NCBI GenBank assembly: GCA_900546065.1
Contig: URBK01000006.1
Location: 62,001-126,000 of the forward strand
Length of the DNA stretch: 64,000 nucleotides
Direction: 5' to 3'
Source of the DNA: an uncultured Alistipes sp.
GTDB lineage: Bacteria > Bacteroidota > Bacteroidia > Bacteroidales > Rikenellaceae
The position numbers were made by a program, and so were the translations under genes. The notes beneath the pieces were generated by a model. That model saw nothing but the letters and a program-made list of their open reading frames with translations, was not told where the DNA came from and made no database searches. Of this stretch, positions 8,762 to 16,945 are shown piece after piece; the first letter of the stretch is position 1; each line of letters starts with the position of its first letter.

Positions 8762-9217
8762 TTATTTCACGTCCACACAACCGGATACGGATGTCTGCAC
8801 CTGCAAGATTTCCGAGAAGTAGAAGCTGGTAAATACCGCGCGGATCTCGTCGCGTACACGGCGGAATTCGGAATCGATGAACTCCGGAGAGCCCTCAACT
8901 TGTGAAGGGTCATCAAAACCCACATGCAGGCGGCGGCCCACCTTGCCCGTAAATGCCGGGCAGCTTTCGTTCGCTCCGCCGCATACGGTGATCACATAAT
9001 CCCACGGCTGATCAAGATAGGTGTCGACATGTGTCGGGACGTGTGAACCGATGTCGATGCCGGCCTCCCGCATCACCTCCACAGCCTTGGCGTTCACCCG
9101 TGCGGCGGGTTGCGTCCCGCCCGAGAAGACCTCGAGCGACGGATCCAGCGACTGCAGGAATCCATGGGCCATCTGGCTGCGGCAACTGTTTCCAGTGCAA
9201 AGAATCAATATACTCAT
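8762..9217 (-). CDS. arsC: Thioredoxin-coupled arsenate reductase ArsC (LMW phosphatase fold)
   Basis: 151 residues with the P-loop CTGNSCRSQ at residues 7-15 of the low-molecular-weight tyrosine phosphatase fold. Cys7, Cys79 and Cys86 (VCGGANESCP) match in spacing the three redox cysteines of thioredoxin-coupled arsenate reductases such as the staphylococcal enzyme (Cys10, Cys82, Cys89). The protein reduces arsenate to arsenite in the cytoplasm, and the operon supplies a thioredoxin-like protein two genes upstream and permeases on both sides. It starts 13 bases after the end of the large permease gene. Confidence 0.9.
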   Translation of the reverse strand: MSILILCTGNSCRSQMAHGFLQSLDPSLEVFSGGTQPAARVNAKAVEVMREAGIDIGSHVPTHVDTYLDQPWDYVITVCGGANESCPAFTGKVGRRLHVGFDDPSQVEGSPEFIDSEFRRVRDEIRAVFTSFYFSEILQVQTSVSGCVDVK

Positions 9218-9230
9218 GGCGTGTGTCCGA

Positions 9231-10571
9231 TTAAAAAAGATTTCCAAACACGAATCCCGACAGCGTGGCCATGACGATGACGAGCGCCACGTAGACCACC
9301 GTCTTTTTCGTTCCCAGCACACCTCGGATGACCAGCATGTTGGGCAGCGAGAGCGACGGCCCGGCCAACAGCAGCGCCAGAGCCGGCCCCTTGCCCATAC
9401 CCGAAGCGAGCAACCCCTGAATAATCGGCACCTCGGTCAGCGTAGCGAAGTACATGAAGGCGCCGGTAAAGCTGGCGAAGAAGTTCGAAAGCAGCGAATT
9501 GCCACCGACAGCCCATTCGATCCAGCTGTTCGGGATAATGCCCGCGATGGCCGTCCGGTCGTGTGTCGATCCGAGCAGAAACCCCGCCGTGACGACACCG
9601 ACGGCCAGCAACGGCAGGATCTGTTTGGCAAAGCCCCACGCCGAGAGTGCCCATTCGCGGTTTTCCGCATCACGCTTGTCAAAAAGAAGGATCAGGGCAA
9701 GTGAGGCGATGGCTGTGAGCATCGGTATGAGCGGCACAAGTTTCTCTTCGCGTATAAACATATTGGCCAGCACGACCGAAACGGCAGTTGCCACAGCGCC
9801 CAGCGCCACCCACCGCAGACGGAGCCGCAGGATCCTCACCAGCGACCAGCACAACACTATCGACAGGGCGCCTGTGATGTACCACTTCCATGCAAAGATG
9901 GCCGACCACACACCACGGTCCGAGGCGGCCGGCGCACCCCAGTTGGCGAATACGAGGATCAGCACCAGCGTGAAGAAGTGGAACGAGGTCTGCCATATAG
10001 GCCGTTTTTCCGGAGGCGGGACGATGTTCATCTGCTCCTCGCGCTTGGCCCGCTCCTCGCGGCGGAAGATGAACGACATCAGCAGACCGATGACAACCGA
10101 GAAGAGAATGGCGCCGACCGTCCGGGCGATACCCAGTTCGACGCCCAGAATCCGCGCCGTGAGGATAATGGAGAGTATGCTGATTGCCGGTCCCGAATAG
10201 AGAAAGGCGATTGCCGGGCCCAACCCTGCGCCGCGCTTGTAGATGCTCGTGAAAAGCGGCAGGATCGTGCAGGAGCAGACGGCGAGAATGCCGCCCGAGA
10301 TGGCCGCCACGCTGTACGAAAGCCACTTCTTGGCATTGGGCCCGAAGTACTTGAGAACGGAGCCCTGACTCACGAAGACGGCAATCACACCGGCGATGAA
10401 GAAGGCTGGAAGCAGGCACAGGATAACATGCTCGCGGGCATACCACTTCGCCAGATCGAGCGTCGCATCAATGGCCGTCTGGAAACGCTCACTGTCGAGC
10501 GGCAGGAAAAATACCGCCGCAAAAACAAGAATGATCCATGCAAGGATATTCAATTCCCGTTTTGTTTCCAT
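9231..10571 (-). CDS. Large permease of the ArsP/DUF318 family
   Basis: 446 residues with about ten to twelve membrane helices and a charged central loop (RREERAKREEQ, about 165-180). It carries the family motif twice: SGGILAVCSCTILPLFTSIYKRGAG in the first half, and FTGAFMYFATLTEVPIIQGLLASGMGKG in the second half, where the Cys pair is replaced by ALLAG-type sequence. It therefore looks like a full-length PF03773 permease, about 1.5 times the small paralog at 7834. With arsC, a thioredoxin-like protein and arsR nearby, export of arsenite or a thiol/methyl arsenical is likely. Two permeases of this type in one operon suggest two substrates. Confidence 0.78.
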   Translation of the reverse strand: METKRELNILAWIILVFAAVFFLPLDSERFQTAIDATLDLAKWYAREHVILCLLPAFFIAGVIAVFVSQGSVLKYFGPNAKKWLSYSVAAISGGILAVCSCTILPLFTSIYKRGAGLGPAIAFLYSGPAISILSIILTARILGVELGIARTVGAILFSVVIGLLMSFIFRREERAKREEQMNIVPPPEKRPIWQTSFHFFTLVLILVFANWGAPAASDRGVWSAIFAWKWYITGALSIVLCWSLVRILRLRLRWVALGAVATAVSVVLANMFIREEKLVPLIPMLTAIASLALILLFDKRDAENREWALSAWGFAKQILPLLAVGVVTAGFLLGSTHDRTAIAGIIPNSWIEWAVGGNSLLSNFFASFTGAFMYFATLTEVPIIQGLLASGMGKGPALALLLAGPSLSLPNMLVIRGVLGTKKTVVYVALVIVMATLSGFVFGNLF

Positions 10572-10582
10572 CGTGGTGTCTC

Positions 10583-10978
10583 TTAAATACCCAATATCTG
10601 TTTGACCTCGCTCTCCGAGGGTACATGCCCCTTGATCTTCACCACCCCGTCCACGACAACGGCCGGAGTGCTCATGATGTTGTAACTCATGATCTCGTCA
10701 ATGTCTTCGATCTTGGTGAGTTGTACGTCGAGGTTGTTTTCATCGATCACCTTCATAATGACTTGATATGTAGCCTTGCATTTCGCGCAACCCGGGCCCA
10801 AAATCTTGATCTCCTTTACCGCCGTATGGGGCATATCGAGCCGTACACTATCGAAGTCCGCGGCCGCCGGTTTTTCGACCTCTTCCACAATCAGTTTGCC
10901 GCCGCATGAACACGAGCATGGTTTCGGTGAGAAGAGCGATGCCCAAAAGCCCTTTTTCTTTTCGTTTTTCGTTTCCAT
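10583..10978 (-). CDS. Small thioredoxin-like protein with Cys-rich N-terminus
   Basis: 131 residues. The C-terminal 80 residues are a redox-active thioredoxin-fold protein of the TM0996/MTH895 type: IKILGPGCAKCKATY (CxxC about residue 64-67), then STPAVVVDGVVKIKG with the cis-Pro. The first 35 residues are basic and then carry PCSCSCGGK, a Cys cluster that could bind arsenite or another soft metal. Located between two permease genes of the arsenic operon, 11 bases before the large permease. It is probably the electron donor to ArsC or a partner of the CcdA-like permease upstream. Cytoplasmic, no signal peptide. Confidence 0.82.
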   Translation of the reverse strand: METKNEKKKGFWASLFSPKPCSCSCGGKLIVEEVEKPAAADFDSVRLDMPHTAVKEIKILGPGCAKCKATYQVIMKVIDENNLDVQLTKIEDIDEIMSYNIMSTPAVVVDGVVKIKGHVPSESEVKQILGI

Positions 10979-10989
10979 TTTCTTTATTT

Positions 10990-11697
10990 TTAGAAATACA
11001 TGATCACACAATAATAGATGCCGATAACCGTGAACAGTCCTCCGACGATCCTGTTCAGCCACTTCTGCACGGTCTGCATCCGGCCGTAAACCAGCCCTAT
11101 GCGGCGGGCGCCGAATGCCAGAATCCACGCGACGACCAACACCGGCAGCGCCGTGGCCACGGCGAACAGCACGGGCAGCAGATATCCCGCCGTAGAGGTT
11201 GCCGACATCGGGATGAGTATCCCGAAGTAGAAGACGCCGCTCGTGGGACAGAATGCAAGCGCAAACATCACTCCGAGCAGCAGAGCGCCCCAGCCGCCCC
11301 TGCGGGCCAGACTCTCGCCGTTGCCGCGGAACCCGAACGAAGGGAGCGGCAGCCGGTCACCAAGCAGCATGAAAACACCTATGGCGATCAGCAGCGAGCC
11401 CAAAACCAATTCGCCCCAATTGCCGATGGCTTTCTGGATGCCGAACATGCTCGAGCCCTCTTTCAGAATAAGGATCAACACGATGCCCAGCAACGTATAT
11501 GAGAGCGTACGTCCCAACGTATAGAGCAAGCCGTTGCGGAAGATCCGTCGACGGTCGCCGATCTCCTTGCCGATGAATCCTATGGCGGCTATGTTCGTAG
11601 CCAGCGGGCATGGTGACAAAGCCGTCAGCAGCCCCAGCAGAAAGGCCGTCAACGGAGGTGTCGTGCCGCTTTCCAGCAGCGATTGCAACCACTCCAT
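10990..11697 (-). CDS. ArsG/CcdA-like transmembrane permease
   Basis: 235 residues, six or so membrane helices. The family resemblance is to CcdA/DsbD transmembrane domains: LTALSPCPLATNIAAIGFI at the N-terminus and FALAFCPTSGVFYFG in the middle put one Cys-Pro in each pseudo-repeat. In DsbD-type proteins these two cysteines carry electrons across the membrane. In arsenic operons of this kind the family is annotated as an aromatic (aminobenzyl) arsenical efflux permease, ArsG. The gene lies directly after the interrupted arsF-like gene (6 bases) and before the thioredoxin-like gene (11 bases), an ArsF-ArsG-thioredoxin order that supports a redox or efflux unit. Confidence 0.78.
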   Translation of the reverse strand: MEWLQSLLESGTTPPLTAFLLGLLTALSPCPLATNIAAIGFIGKEIGDRRRIFRNGLLYTLGRTLSYTLLGIVLILILKEGSSMFGIQKAIGNWGELVLGSLLIAIGVFMLLGDRLPLPSFGFRGNGESLARRGGWGALLLGVMFALAFCPTSGVFYFGILIPMSATSTAGYLLPVLFAVATALPVLVVAWILAFGARRIGLVYGRMQTVQKWLNRIVGGLFTVIGIYYCVIMYF

Positions 11698-11703
11698 GAC
11701 CGT

Positions 11704-12138
11704 CTATTTTTGCAGTTCGCGGATCCGGGCCGCCAAACCGGCCTTGAATGCCTCGGGAGCCTTGCGGGCATTGCCGAAAGCAAATTCCGTCAGATTCTCC
11801 GATGTCTCCTTTCCGTCTCTCCATCGGCAGAGATAGAGCGACGACCACGTTACCTGATATTTGTCGGCAAGAGCCTAGTTCTCCGGTTGCGAGATGTCGA
11901 TTACACGCGAGACAAGCGTTCCGTCTTTCAACTCGCCGGCAAATTGCTCTTCGAGCGTCTCCTTCATCCGCTGCTCGATAGCCATACAGGTCGCACATCG
12001 TTGCTTCCCATGAAAATACAGTACCTCGATACGATCCTTCGTATTTTCTTGATCGTTGCTTTTCTGCGCTTCCGACTTGCCGCCCCCGCAGGCAACCAGC
12101 ACAAGGCTCAGCGCCATCAATAAAACAGTTCTTTTCAT
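11704..12138 (-). pseudogene. ArsF-like thioredoxin-fold lipoprotein with internal amber codon
   Basis: The frame starts at 12138 with a lipoprotein signal (MALSLVLVACGGG) and contains VLYFHGKQRCATCMAIEQRM, a thioredoxin-like CxxC site. After 87 codons a TAG (11875-11877) interrupts the frame. Immediately beyond, the same frame continues with ALADKYQVTWSSLYLC and LTEFAFGNARKAPEAFK, and ends at a proper TAG at 11704. Reading through the amber gives 144 residues, the size I expect for the ArsF-like family found next to ArsG. No frameshift is needed, only one codon is wrong. The truncated product would keep the CxxC but lose the C-terminal helix. First gene of the operon after arsR. Confidence 0.82.
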
Positions 12139-12351
12139 TATCGTTTTTGATTTATTGGGTTGTACAGTTTCTTTACCGGTTCAGCCTACATACAATGCCG
12201 ATTGATACCCTGTATCTGAACATCTTATTACAAATCTCAGACTGCCTGTCGGGGCCGATATACCGACCGGTACGGCCTTGCCCACACTCAAATGGATCTT
12301 CTCCTTCTGTATCATATATTTGTATTTCGTAAAACAACGAACATTAATCTT
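12139..12351 (-). promoter_or_regulatory. Leader region of the arsenic operon
   Basis: About 210 bases between the arsR terminator and the ArsF-like gene. Because arsR has its own terminator, the operon probably has its own start here, but I find no exact TAnnTTTG on the reverse strand (TCCATTTG near 12290 is the closest). No obvious operator palindrome could be picked out. Confidence 0.3.
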
Positions 12352-12352
12352 G

Positions 12353-12378
12353 GAAAAAAGGGCCGTTTCCTACGGCCC
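12353..12378 (-). terminator. Rho-independent terminator of arsR
   Basis: On the reverse strand, GGGCCGT AGGAA ACGGCCC followed by TTTTTTCC: a 7-bp GC-rich stem, 5-base loop and T-run, 11 bases after the arsR stop codon. It would end or attenuate arsR transcription before the structural genes. Confidence 0.85.
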
Positions 12379-12389
12379 GCTGTGTAAGA

Positions 12390-12725
12390 CTATTCGCAAC
12401 AGGACTCCTTCTTGCAGACCGGCCGACCCCAAAAGGCGCCGAAGAGTCGTGAAGCTATCTCCCAATTCTCGCGATTGATGCAATACCGTACTTTCGGCGT
12501 TTCAATCTCGCCCTGAATCAGCCCGGCATCCTTCAACTCCTTGAGATGCTGGGACACGGTCGCCTTCGAGATGGGCAGCACCTCGTGAATGTCGCCGAAA
12601 AAGCAGCTCTCCTGCCGGGCCAGAAAATCGAGAATCGCAATTCGCGCCGGATGCCCCATTGCTTTAGCAAACCGCGCAAGACGCTCCTGATCAACCGCAT
12701 ATCCCTTTTCTCTCATGATATTCAT
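12390..12725 (-). CDS. arsR: ArsR/SmtB-family metal(loid)-responsive repressor
   Basis: 111 residues with a winged-helix domain: [13 protein letters not shown], then [21 protein letters not shown] as recognition helix and wing start. Cysteines sit at ESCFFGD (about residue 41) and in the C-terminal tail [10 protein letters not shown], so an As(III) site using the tail cysteines is plausible; the classic CVC site of E. coli ArsR is absent. It is the first gene upstream of the arsenic operon on the same strand, separated by its own terminator. A start at the in-frame ATG three codons later is also possible. A -7 element is visible upstream. Confidence 0.9.
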   Translation of the reverse strand: MNIMREKGYAVDQERLARFAKAMGHPARIAILDFLARQESCFFGDIHEVLPISKATVSQHLKELKDAGLIQGEIETPKVRYCINRENWEIASRLFGAFWGRPVCKKESCCE

Positions 12726-12746
12726 TGTTTGTTGTTCGCAAAACTA

Positions 12747-12754
12747 CAAACATA
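12747..12754 (-). promoter_or_regulatory. -7 element of arsR
   Basis: TATGTTTG on the reverse strand matches TAnnTTTG exactly, 21 bases upstream of the arsR ATG. The -33 region is T-rich without a clear TTG. ArsR autoregulation would be expected to act here, but no clear dyad is visible. Confidence 0.5.
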
Positions 12755-13116
12755 TTTAGAATAAAACAAGAAAAAAATAATTTTTCTACGGCTAATCTGC
12801 ATGGAGGACACGATGAATACGACAAAAAGGCTTACATTATACTCGCAATCGAATGATATTTAGGAGATTCGCCTCTATACGATGCCGAGAGATTATGGAT
12901 GAACGCACATAAATACGGCTTACCAAAATATAAATCGCAATGGACACGGTTACAGATCACCGAACAGAACAAAAAGATAAGACCCCACACAGATGATTTA
13001 AAGTCCCATCATGGGCTTGTCCAAGGAATCAGCCCCAAGAGAGTATTAAGCTACCGTCAAAATTCGAACTTCTTTAAGAACGCGGACAAAATGCAGACAC
13101 GGATGGCAAAACAAAA
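12755..13116. other. Intergenic region between arsR and tRNA-Leu
   Basis: AT-richer sequence. One open frame of 79 codons (12899-13138, forward) has no family resemblance and runs into the tRNA terminator, so I do not call it. No repeats or promoters beyond that of arsR. Confidence 0.4.
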
Positions 13117-13151
13117 ATCCCAAACAGTTAATTTGTAACTGTCTGGGATCT
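13117..13151 (-). terminator. Terminator of the tRNA-Leu transcript
   Basis: ATCCCA-A-ACAGTTA ... TAACTGT-C-TGGGAT forms a 13-bp stem with one mismatch and a small A/T loop. On the reverse strand it is followed by TTTTTTG, a T-run, and it lies about 10 bases after the 3' end of the tRNA. Confidence 0.75.
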
Positions 13152-13160
13152 TTCTCATCG

Positions 13161-13244
13161 TACCCGGAGCCGGGGTCGAACCGGCACAGGGGTGAACCTA
13201 CTGGTGTTTGAGACCAGCGCGTCTACCGATTCCGCCATCCGGGC
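13161..13244 (-). tRNA. tRNA-Leu (anticodon CAA)
   Basis: An 84-base cloverleaf on the reverse strand. The acceptor stem GCCCGGA pairs with TCCGGGT (first pair G-U), discriminator A. The anticodon stem CTGGT/ACCAG encloses loop CTCAAAC, giving anticodon CAA, which reads UUG. There is a long variable arm (TAGGTTCACCCCTG region), as expected for a class II tRNA-Leu, and a GGTTCGACCCC T-arm. CCA is not encoded. Stand-alone, with its own promoter and terminator. Confidence 0.95.
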
Positions 13245-13265
13245 TGATTTCGTGAAAATCGACTG

Positions 13266-13295
13266 CAAATGTAACCATATTTTCCCGTTTGGCAA
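13266..13295 (-). promoter_or_regulatory. Promoter of tRNA-Leu
   Basis: On the reverse strand TTG (13293-13295), 19-base spacer, TACATTTG (13266-13273), an exact match to the Bacteroidota consensus. Predicted start near 13258, about 14 bases before the tRNA 5' end. Confidence 0.75.
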
Positions 13296-13401
13296 AAAAT
13301 CAGGCTAAAAAATCACGAACCAACCGCATATCATATTGAATATGCGCATATATGCGTTCAGTGCATACCATTCCCGCCACTCGACAAAAGCTACCACGCA
13401 A

Positions 13402-13530
13402 ACAACCGTTTCGACATCCTCGTCCGCCATCGTCCGCCAACATAGCCTCTACACAAAACGCATTTGCAGACAACCGTTTCGACATCCTCTTCCACAATTG
13501 TCCGCAATCACAGCCTCCACACAAAAGCCC
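13402..13530. repeat. Two imperfect tandem copies of a 68-base unit
   Basis: ACAACCGTTTCGACATCCTC begins at 13402 and again at 13470. The copies continue in parallel (tCCgCcAt..TGTCCGC/CGTCCGC..CAtAGCCTC-ACACAAAA), with scattered substitutions and shorter similarity continuing to about 13555. No coding potential is apparent. The region lies between tRNA-Leu and the beta-galactosidase terminator. Confidence 0.65.
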
Positions 13531-13571
13531 CGAACAAACATCCCGTTCCTCTTCCGCACCAACCATAGCAT

Positions 13572-13610
13572 AAAAAAAGCCCCCGCCGACGTCAAAGTGT
13601 CAGCAGGGGC
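13572..13610 (-). terminator. Terminator of the beta-galactosidase gene
   Basis: On the reverse strand GCCCCTGCTGAC, an 8-base loop, GTCGGCGGGGGC and then seven T. It lies about 35 bases after the beta-galactosidase stop codon. Confidence 0.85.
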
Positions 13611-13643
13611 CATCTTGCGCAACGTCACGCCGCCGGGATCCAG

Positions 13644-16600
13644 TTATCGCGGGTCGAGCGTGAAGCCCCACTCATAGCTGCCGTCCGTACGGAGCGTAAA
13701 GCGGGCCTCGGGACGCGAGCCCCAGCTGTCATATCCGCCAACACCCGTCTGCCGGTAGTCGAGGCACACCTCAACGAAGTCATTGATCGAGGTGTCGATA
13801 TCGTTGGTATGCATCTGTCGGCGGTCGTTCTGCGTAGCCTTGTCGCCCTCGAAAAAGTTGCGCCACTGGTAATCACGCTTCGTATTCGTAGCAGGGTCAT
13901 ACTCCTCGATCGCATTACACAGAACATTGAACTCCATACGGTCGTCGGCGACGATCTCAAGGCCCTTGAAGCGGATCCACTCCGTATCGGTGTGGTGTCC
14001 CGTCTCCTGCGGACGTACGTAGGGATAGTTCTCAGCGACGGCCGTCGTCGTGTAGAGTCCGGGCAGTGTACCGTTATTGCGGTCCCAATAGTTCTCCTCG
14101 GGGCCGCGGCCGTAGTAGCTGAAGCTCTCCATCGCGCGCGGCAGGCGGAAACGCATGCCCAGACGCGGCAGTTCGGGCAGGTTCTCACCCTTGCCGCCCG
14201 TATATGTGCTGCGTACGTTGACGAAGCCTGCGGCATTGACCGTATATGTCACCTTGAGCGATGCATCGTAAGGCAGTGCGTAAACAACATCTATCACGGC
14301 AGCGCCGTTCTCTTCCGTCGACACATCCGCCTCGGCCTTGAACTCCGTACCGGCCAGACGCCACTCGACACAGCGCTTGTCCTCGCCGTTGCCGAAGTCG
14401 TTGTCCGTCGGTGCACGCCAGAAGTTGGGGCGCAGGCCGAAGCCGTCGCTCAACAATTCGCGGCCGCCATATTTATAAGAGGTAACATAACCCTTCTTGC
14501 GGTCGAAAACGAAGTTCACCTTGCCGCCAGAGACGGTGATAGCATCATCGGTATTGGTCACCGTCAACGCCTTGCTCATGGCCCAAGCGTATGGAAGGCG
14601 CTTTGCACGCTGCAGCTCGAACGATTCGTGCGCTATGACGAAGTCGGCCGGGATGAGACGCTCCTCGGCCACAGTCACGGCCTCCAGACGCAGCGTATAG
14701 GTCTGGTCGGCGCGCATCTTGCCCATAGAGGGTACAGGCAGCGCGGCGCGCGACTGCGGCGCTGCGTTCACTGTAAGGTAACCGCTCTTGACCTCACGCC
14801 CGTCAGCCAGATAGGCGTAGCGTATGCGGTAGTTGCTCAGATCCTTGAAATAGAAGCGATTCTCGACCTCATATCCGCCGTCGGTACGGTGGAATGCGAT
14901 GTCGCTGTATGCATACTTTACCTCGGCCATCGCCGGATGCGGACGCCGATCCGCTCCGATGATACCGTTGCAGAGGAAGTTGGCGTCACTCGGAGTCTTC
15001 TCGCCGTAGTCGCCACCGTAGGCCCAATATTTCACGCCGTTCTCGTCCATCTCGGCAAAGCCCTGATCGATCCAGTCCCAGATGAAGGCACCCTGAAGAT
15101 TCGGGTACTTGTATATGGCCTGCCACTGCAGCCACAGACCTCCGGTCGAGTTACCCATAGCATGTGCATACTCCGACGGCACGACAGGACGGTCCGAACC
15201 GTTGCGGCCGATACTCTCCAGCCAGCTTGCACCCGGGTACTGGGGCACGAACATGTCGCTGTTCCACTCCCACTGTGCGCGCTCGTAGCATATCGGACGG
15301 TTCATACGTCCCGCGCCGTGCTCCTTGGCCGCAATCAGGTCATAGCCCAGATAGAAGTTATATCCGTTTCCGGCCTCGTTGCCAAGCGACCATATAGCCA
15401 CGCACGGGTAGTTCTTCAACTGCTCGTACATGTTGTTTATACGGTCAAGGTGGGGAGCGCGCCATGCGGGGTTATTTCCGAGCGTGCCGCCCTTGTTGAG
15501 GCTGTAACCCATACCGTGAGACTCAATATTGGCCTCGCAGTAGACATATATTCCGATCTCGTCGCACAGCTCGTAGAAGCGGCGCGGCTGGGGATAGTGG
15601 CTCGTACGCACGGCATTGATGTTGTTCTGGCGCATGATCTCCAGATCGTGGCGCAGATCCTCCTCCGAGACGTAGTGACCCGTATATTCGTTATGTTCGT
15701 GCACGTTCACGCCCTTGAACTTGACGGGCTCGCCGTTCACCAGAAGCACAGTATAGTTGCGGCCCGAAGCATCCTTCTCGTCGATCGGCACGATCTCGAA
15801 ACGGCGGAAACCGACATTGAACGGCACATACTCCTTCGCCGCGCCGCTGCCTATGCTCATCATCAGACGGTAGAGGTTGGGCTCCTCGGCCGACCACTTC
15901 TCCACATCGGCAACCTCTCCCGTAAAGAGCACCTCGTCGCCGCCCTGCGCCTGCCTGCTCCCCGACAGCACCGTCTTGCCTGCGGCGTCGACCAGCTTGT
16001 ACGCCACCTCGCACGCCCCGCTGCCCGTGGTCATAACCTTGAGCGAGAAGAGTCCGTCGGTATATGTACCGTCGAGCGTCGAGACAACGTCGAAGTCACG
16101 GATCGAGGTCCGGGCCTGAGCGCTCAGATAGACGTCGCGCTCGATACCGCTGATGCGCCAGAAATCCTGACACTCGAGATACGAACCCGTACTCCAGCGG
16201 TATATCTTCAGCACGAGCGTATTCTCGCCATCCTTCAGATAGTCGTTCAGGCGGAACTGCGCAACGTCCTTCGAGTCCTCGCTGTAACCCACCTCGCGGC
16301 CGTTCACATATACATATACGCCCGACTTGGCGCCCGCGATGTTGAGGAAGATATCCTTGTCGACCCACGCCCCGTCCACGGTGAACGTACGGCGGTAAAC
16401 TCCCACGGGCGTAGCCTCCGGCAGCTGCGGCGGCTGCGGGTTCACGGGGCTGAACTCGTATGGGTGGTTCACGTAGATGGCCGTACCGTAGCCCTGAAGC
16501 TCCCAGTTGCCCGGAACCTTGATCTCGTTCCACGACGAATCGTCCGTGGCGGGATCCGTCACCGACGCCGGTACATCCTTGTATGAGTCGTAATAGAGGA

Positions 16601-16808
16601 ATTTCCAGTTGCCGTTGAGAAGCTGGTAGTTCTCCGACGACGAGAAGTCGCGCGTCAATGCCTTCTCCTCGCTCGTGTAGGTGACGAATTCGGTGCGGGG
16701 AGCCTCGCGGTTCACCTCCACCGTCGACACATCCTGCCAATAGGGGGTCTGGCAGAGACCTGCGGCCGAGAATCCGAGCATCACGACCGACATAAGGGTT
16801 CTTTTCAT
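13644..16808 (-). CDS. GH2 beta-galactosidase (LacZ-type), secreted
   Basis: About 1,054 residues, the usual LacZ length. A signal peptide (MKRTLMSVVMLGFSAAGLCQ) is followed by the jelly-roll sugar-binding domain (WQDVSTVEVNREAP, LLNGNWKFLY), two immunoglobulin-like domains and a TIM barrel. The acid/base Glu is about 478 in WSLGNEAGNG; the nucleophile Glu is about 546 in VPSEYAHAMGNS. NVHEHNEYTGH and TSHYPQPRRFYELCDEIG are the usual LacZ-type signatures; here Glu replaces the His-Arg-Pro type loop partly. The C-terminal third is a small-chain-type beta-sandwich ending in GFTLDPR. The frame is open 40 codons upstream, but the signal peptide fixes the start. Same strand as the GH76 gene 138 bases upstream; together they suggest degradation of a mannose/galactose-containing glycan. 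Confidence 0.92.
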   Translation of the reverse strand: MKRTLMSVVMLGFSAAGLCQTPYWQDVSTVEVNREAPRTEFVTYTSEEKALTRDFSSSENYQLLNGNWKFLYYDSYKDVPASVTDPATDDSSWNEIKVPGNWELQGYGTAIYVNHPYEFSPVNPQPPQLPEATPVGVYRRTFTVDGAWVDKDIFLNIAGAKSGVYVYVNGREVGYSEDSKDVAQFRLNDYLKDGENTLVLKIYRWSTGSYLECQDFWRISGIERDVYLSAQARTSIRDFDVVSTLDGTYTDGLFSLKVMTTGSGACEVAYKLVDAAGKTVLSGSRQAQGGDEVLFTGEVADVEKWSAEEPNLYRLMMSIGSGAAKEYVPFNVGFRRFEIVPIDEKDASGRNYTVLLVNGEPVKFKGVNVHEHNEYTGHYVSEEDLRHDLEIMRQNNINAVRTSHYPQPRRFYELCDEIGIYVYCEANIESHGMGYSLNKGGTLGNNPAWRAPHLDRINNMYEQLKNYPCVAIWSLGNEAGNGYNFYLGYDLIAAKEHGAGRMNRPICYERAQWEWNSDMFVPQYPGASWLESIGRNGSDRPVVPSEYAHAMGNSTGGLWLQWQAIYKYPNLQGAFIWDWIDQGFAEMDENGVKYWAYGGDYGEKTPSDANFLCNGIIGADRRPHPAMAEVKYAYSDIAFHRTDGGYEVENRFYFKDLSNYRIRYAYLADGREVKSGYLTVNAAPQSRAALPVPSMGKMRADQTYTLRLEAVTVAEERLIPADFVIAHESFELQRAKRLPYAWAMSKALTVTNTDDAITVSGGKVNFVFDRKKGYVTSYKYGGRELLSDGFGLRPNFWRAPTDNDFGNGEDKRCVEWRLAGTEFKAEADVSTEENGAAVIDVVYALPYDASLKVTYTVNAAGFVNVRSTYTGGKGENLPELPRLGMRFRLPRAMESFSYYGRGPEENYWDRNNGTLPGLYTTTAVAENYPYVRPQETGHHTDTEWIRFKGLEIVADDRMEFNVLCNAIEEYDPATNTKRDYQWRNFFEGDKATQNDRRQMHTNDIDTSINDFVEVCLDYRQTGVGGYDSWGSRPEARFTLRTDGSYEWGFTLDPR

Positions 16809-16945
16809 AGGTGTAGTATAGGTTTTCAAATTAAGTTGTCCGTTCCGGCAAGGTGGCCGGACTCGCGCCACGCACCATGCCGCACATGTAACAGATACAA
16901 ATATAATAACATATCGGGTGATTTGCAACTCTCCGCGCCCGACAG

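Noticed and set aside
12899..13138. Forward open frame of 79 codons between arsR and tRNA-Leu
   Set aside because: No promoter, no family resemblance, composition unlike neighbouring genes, and its end lies inside the tRNA terminator.
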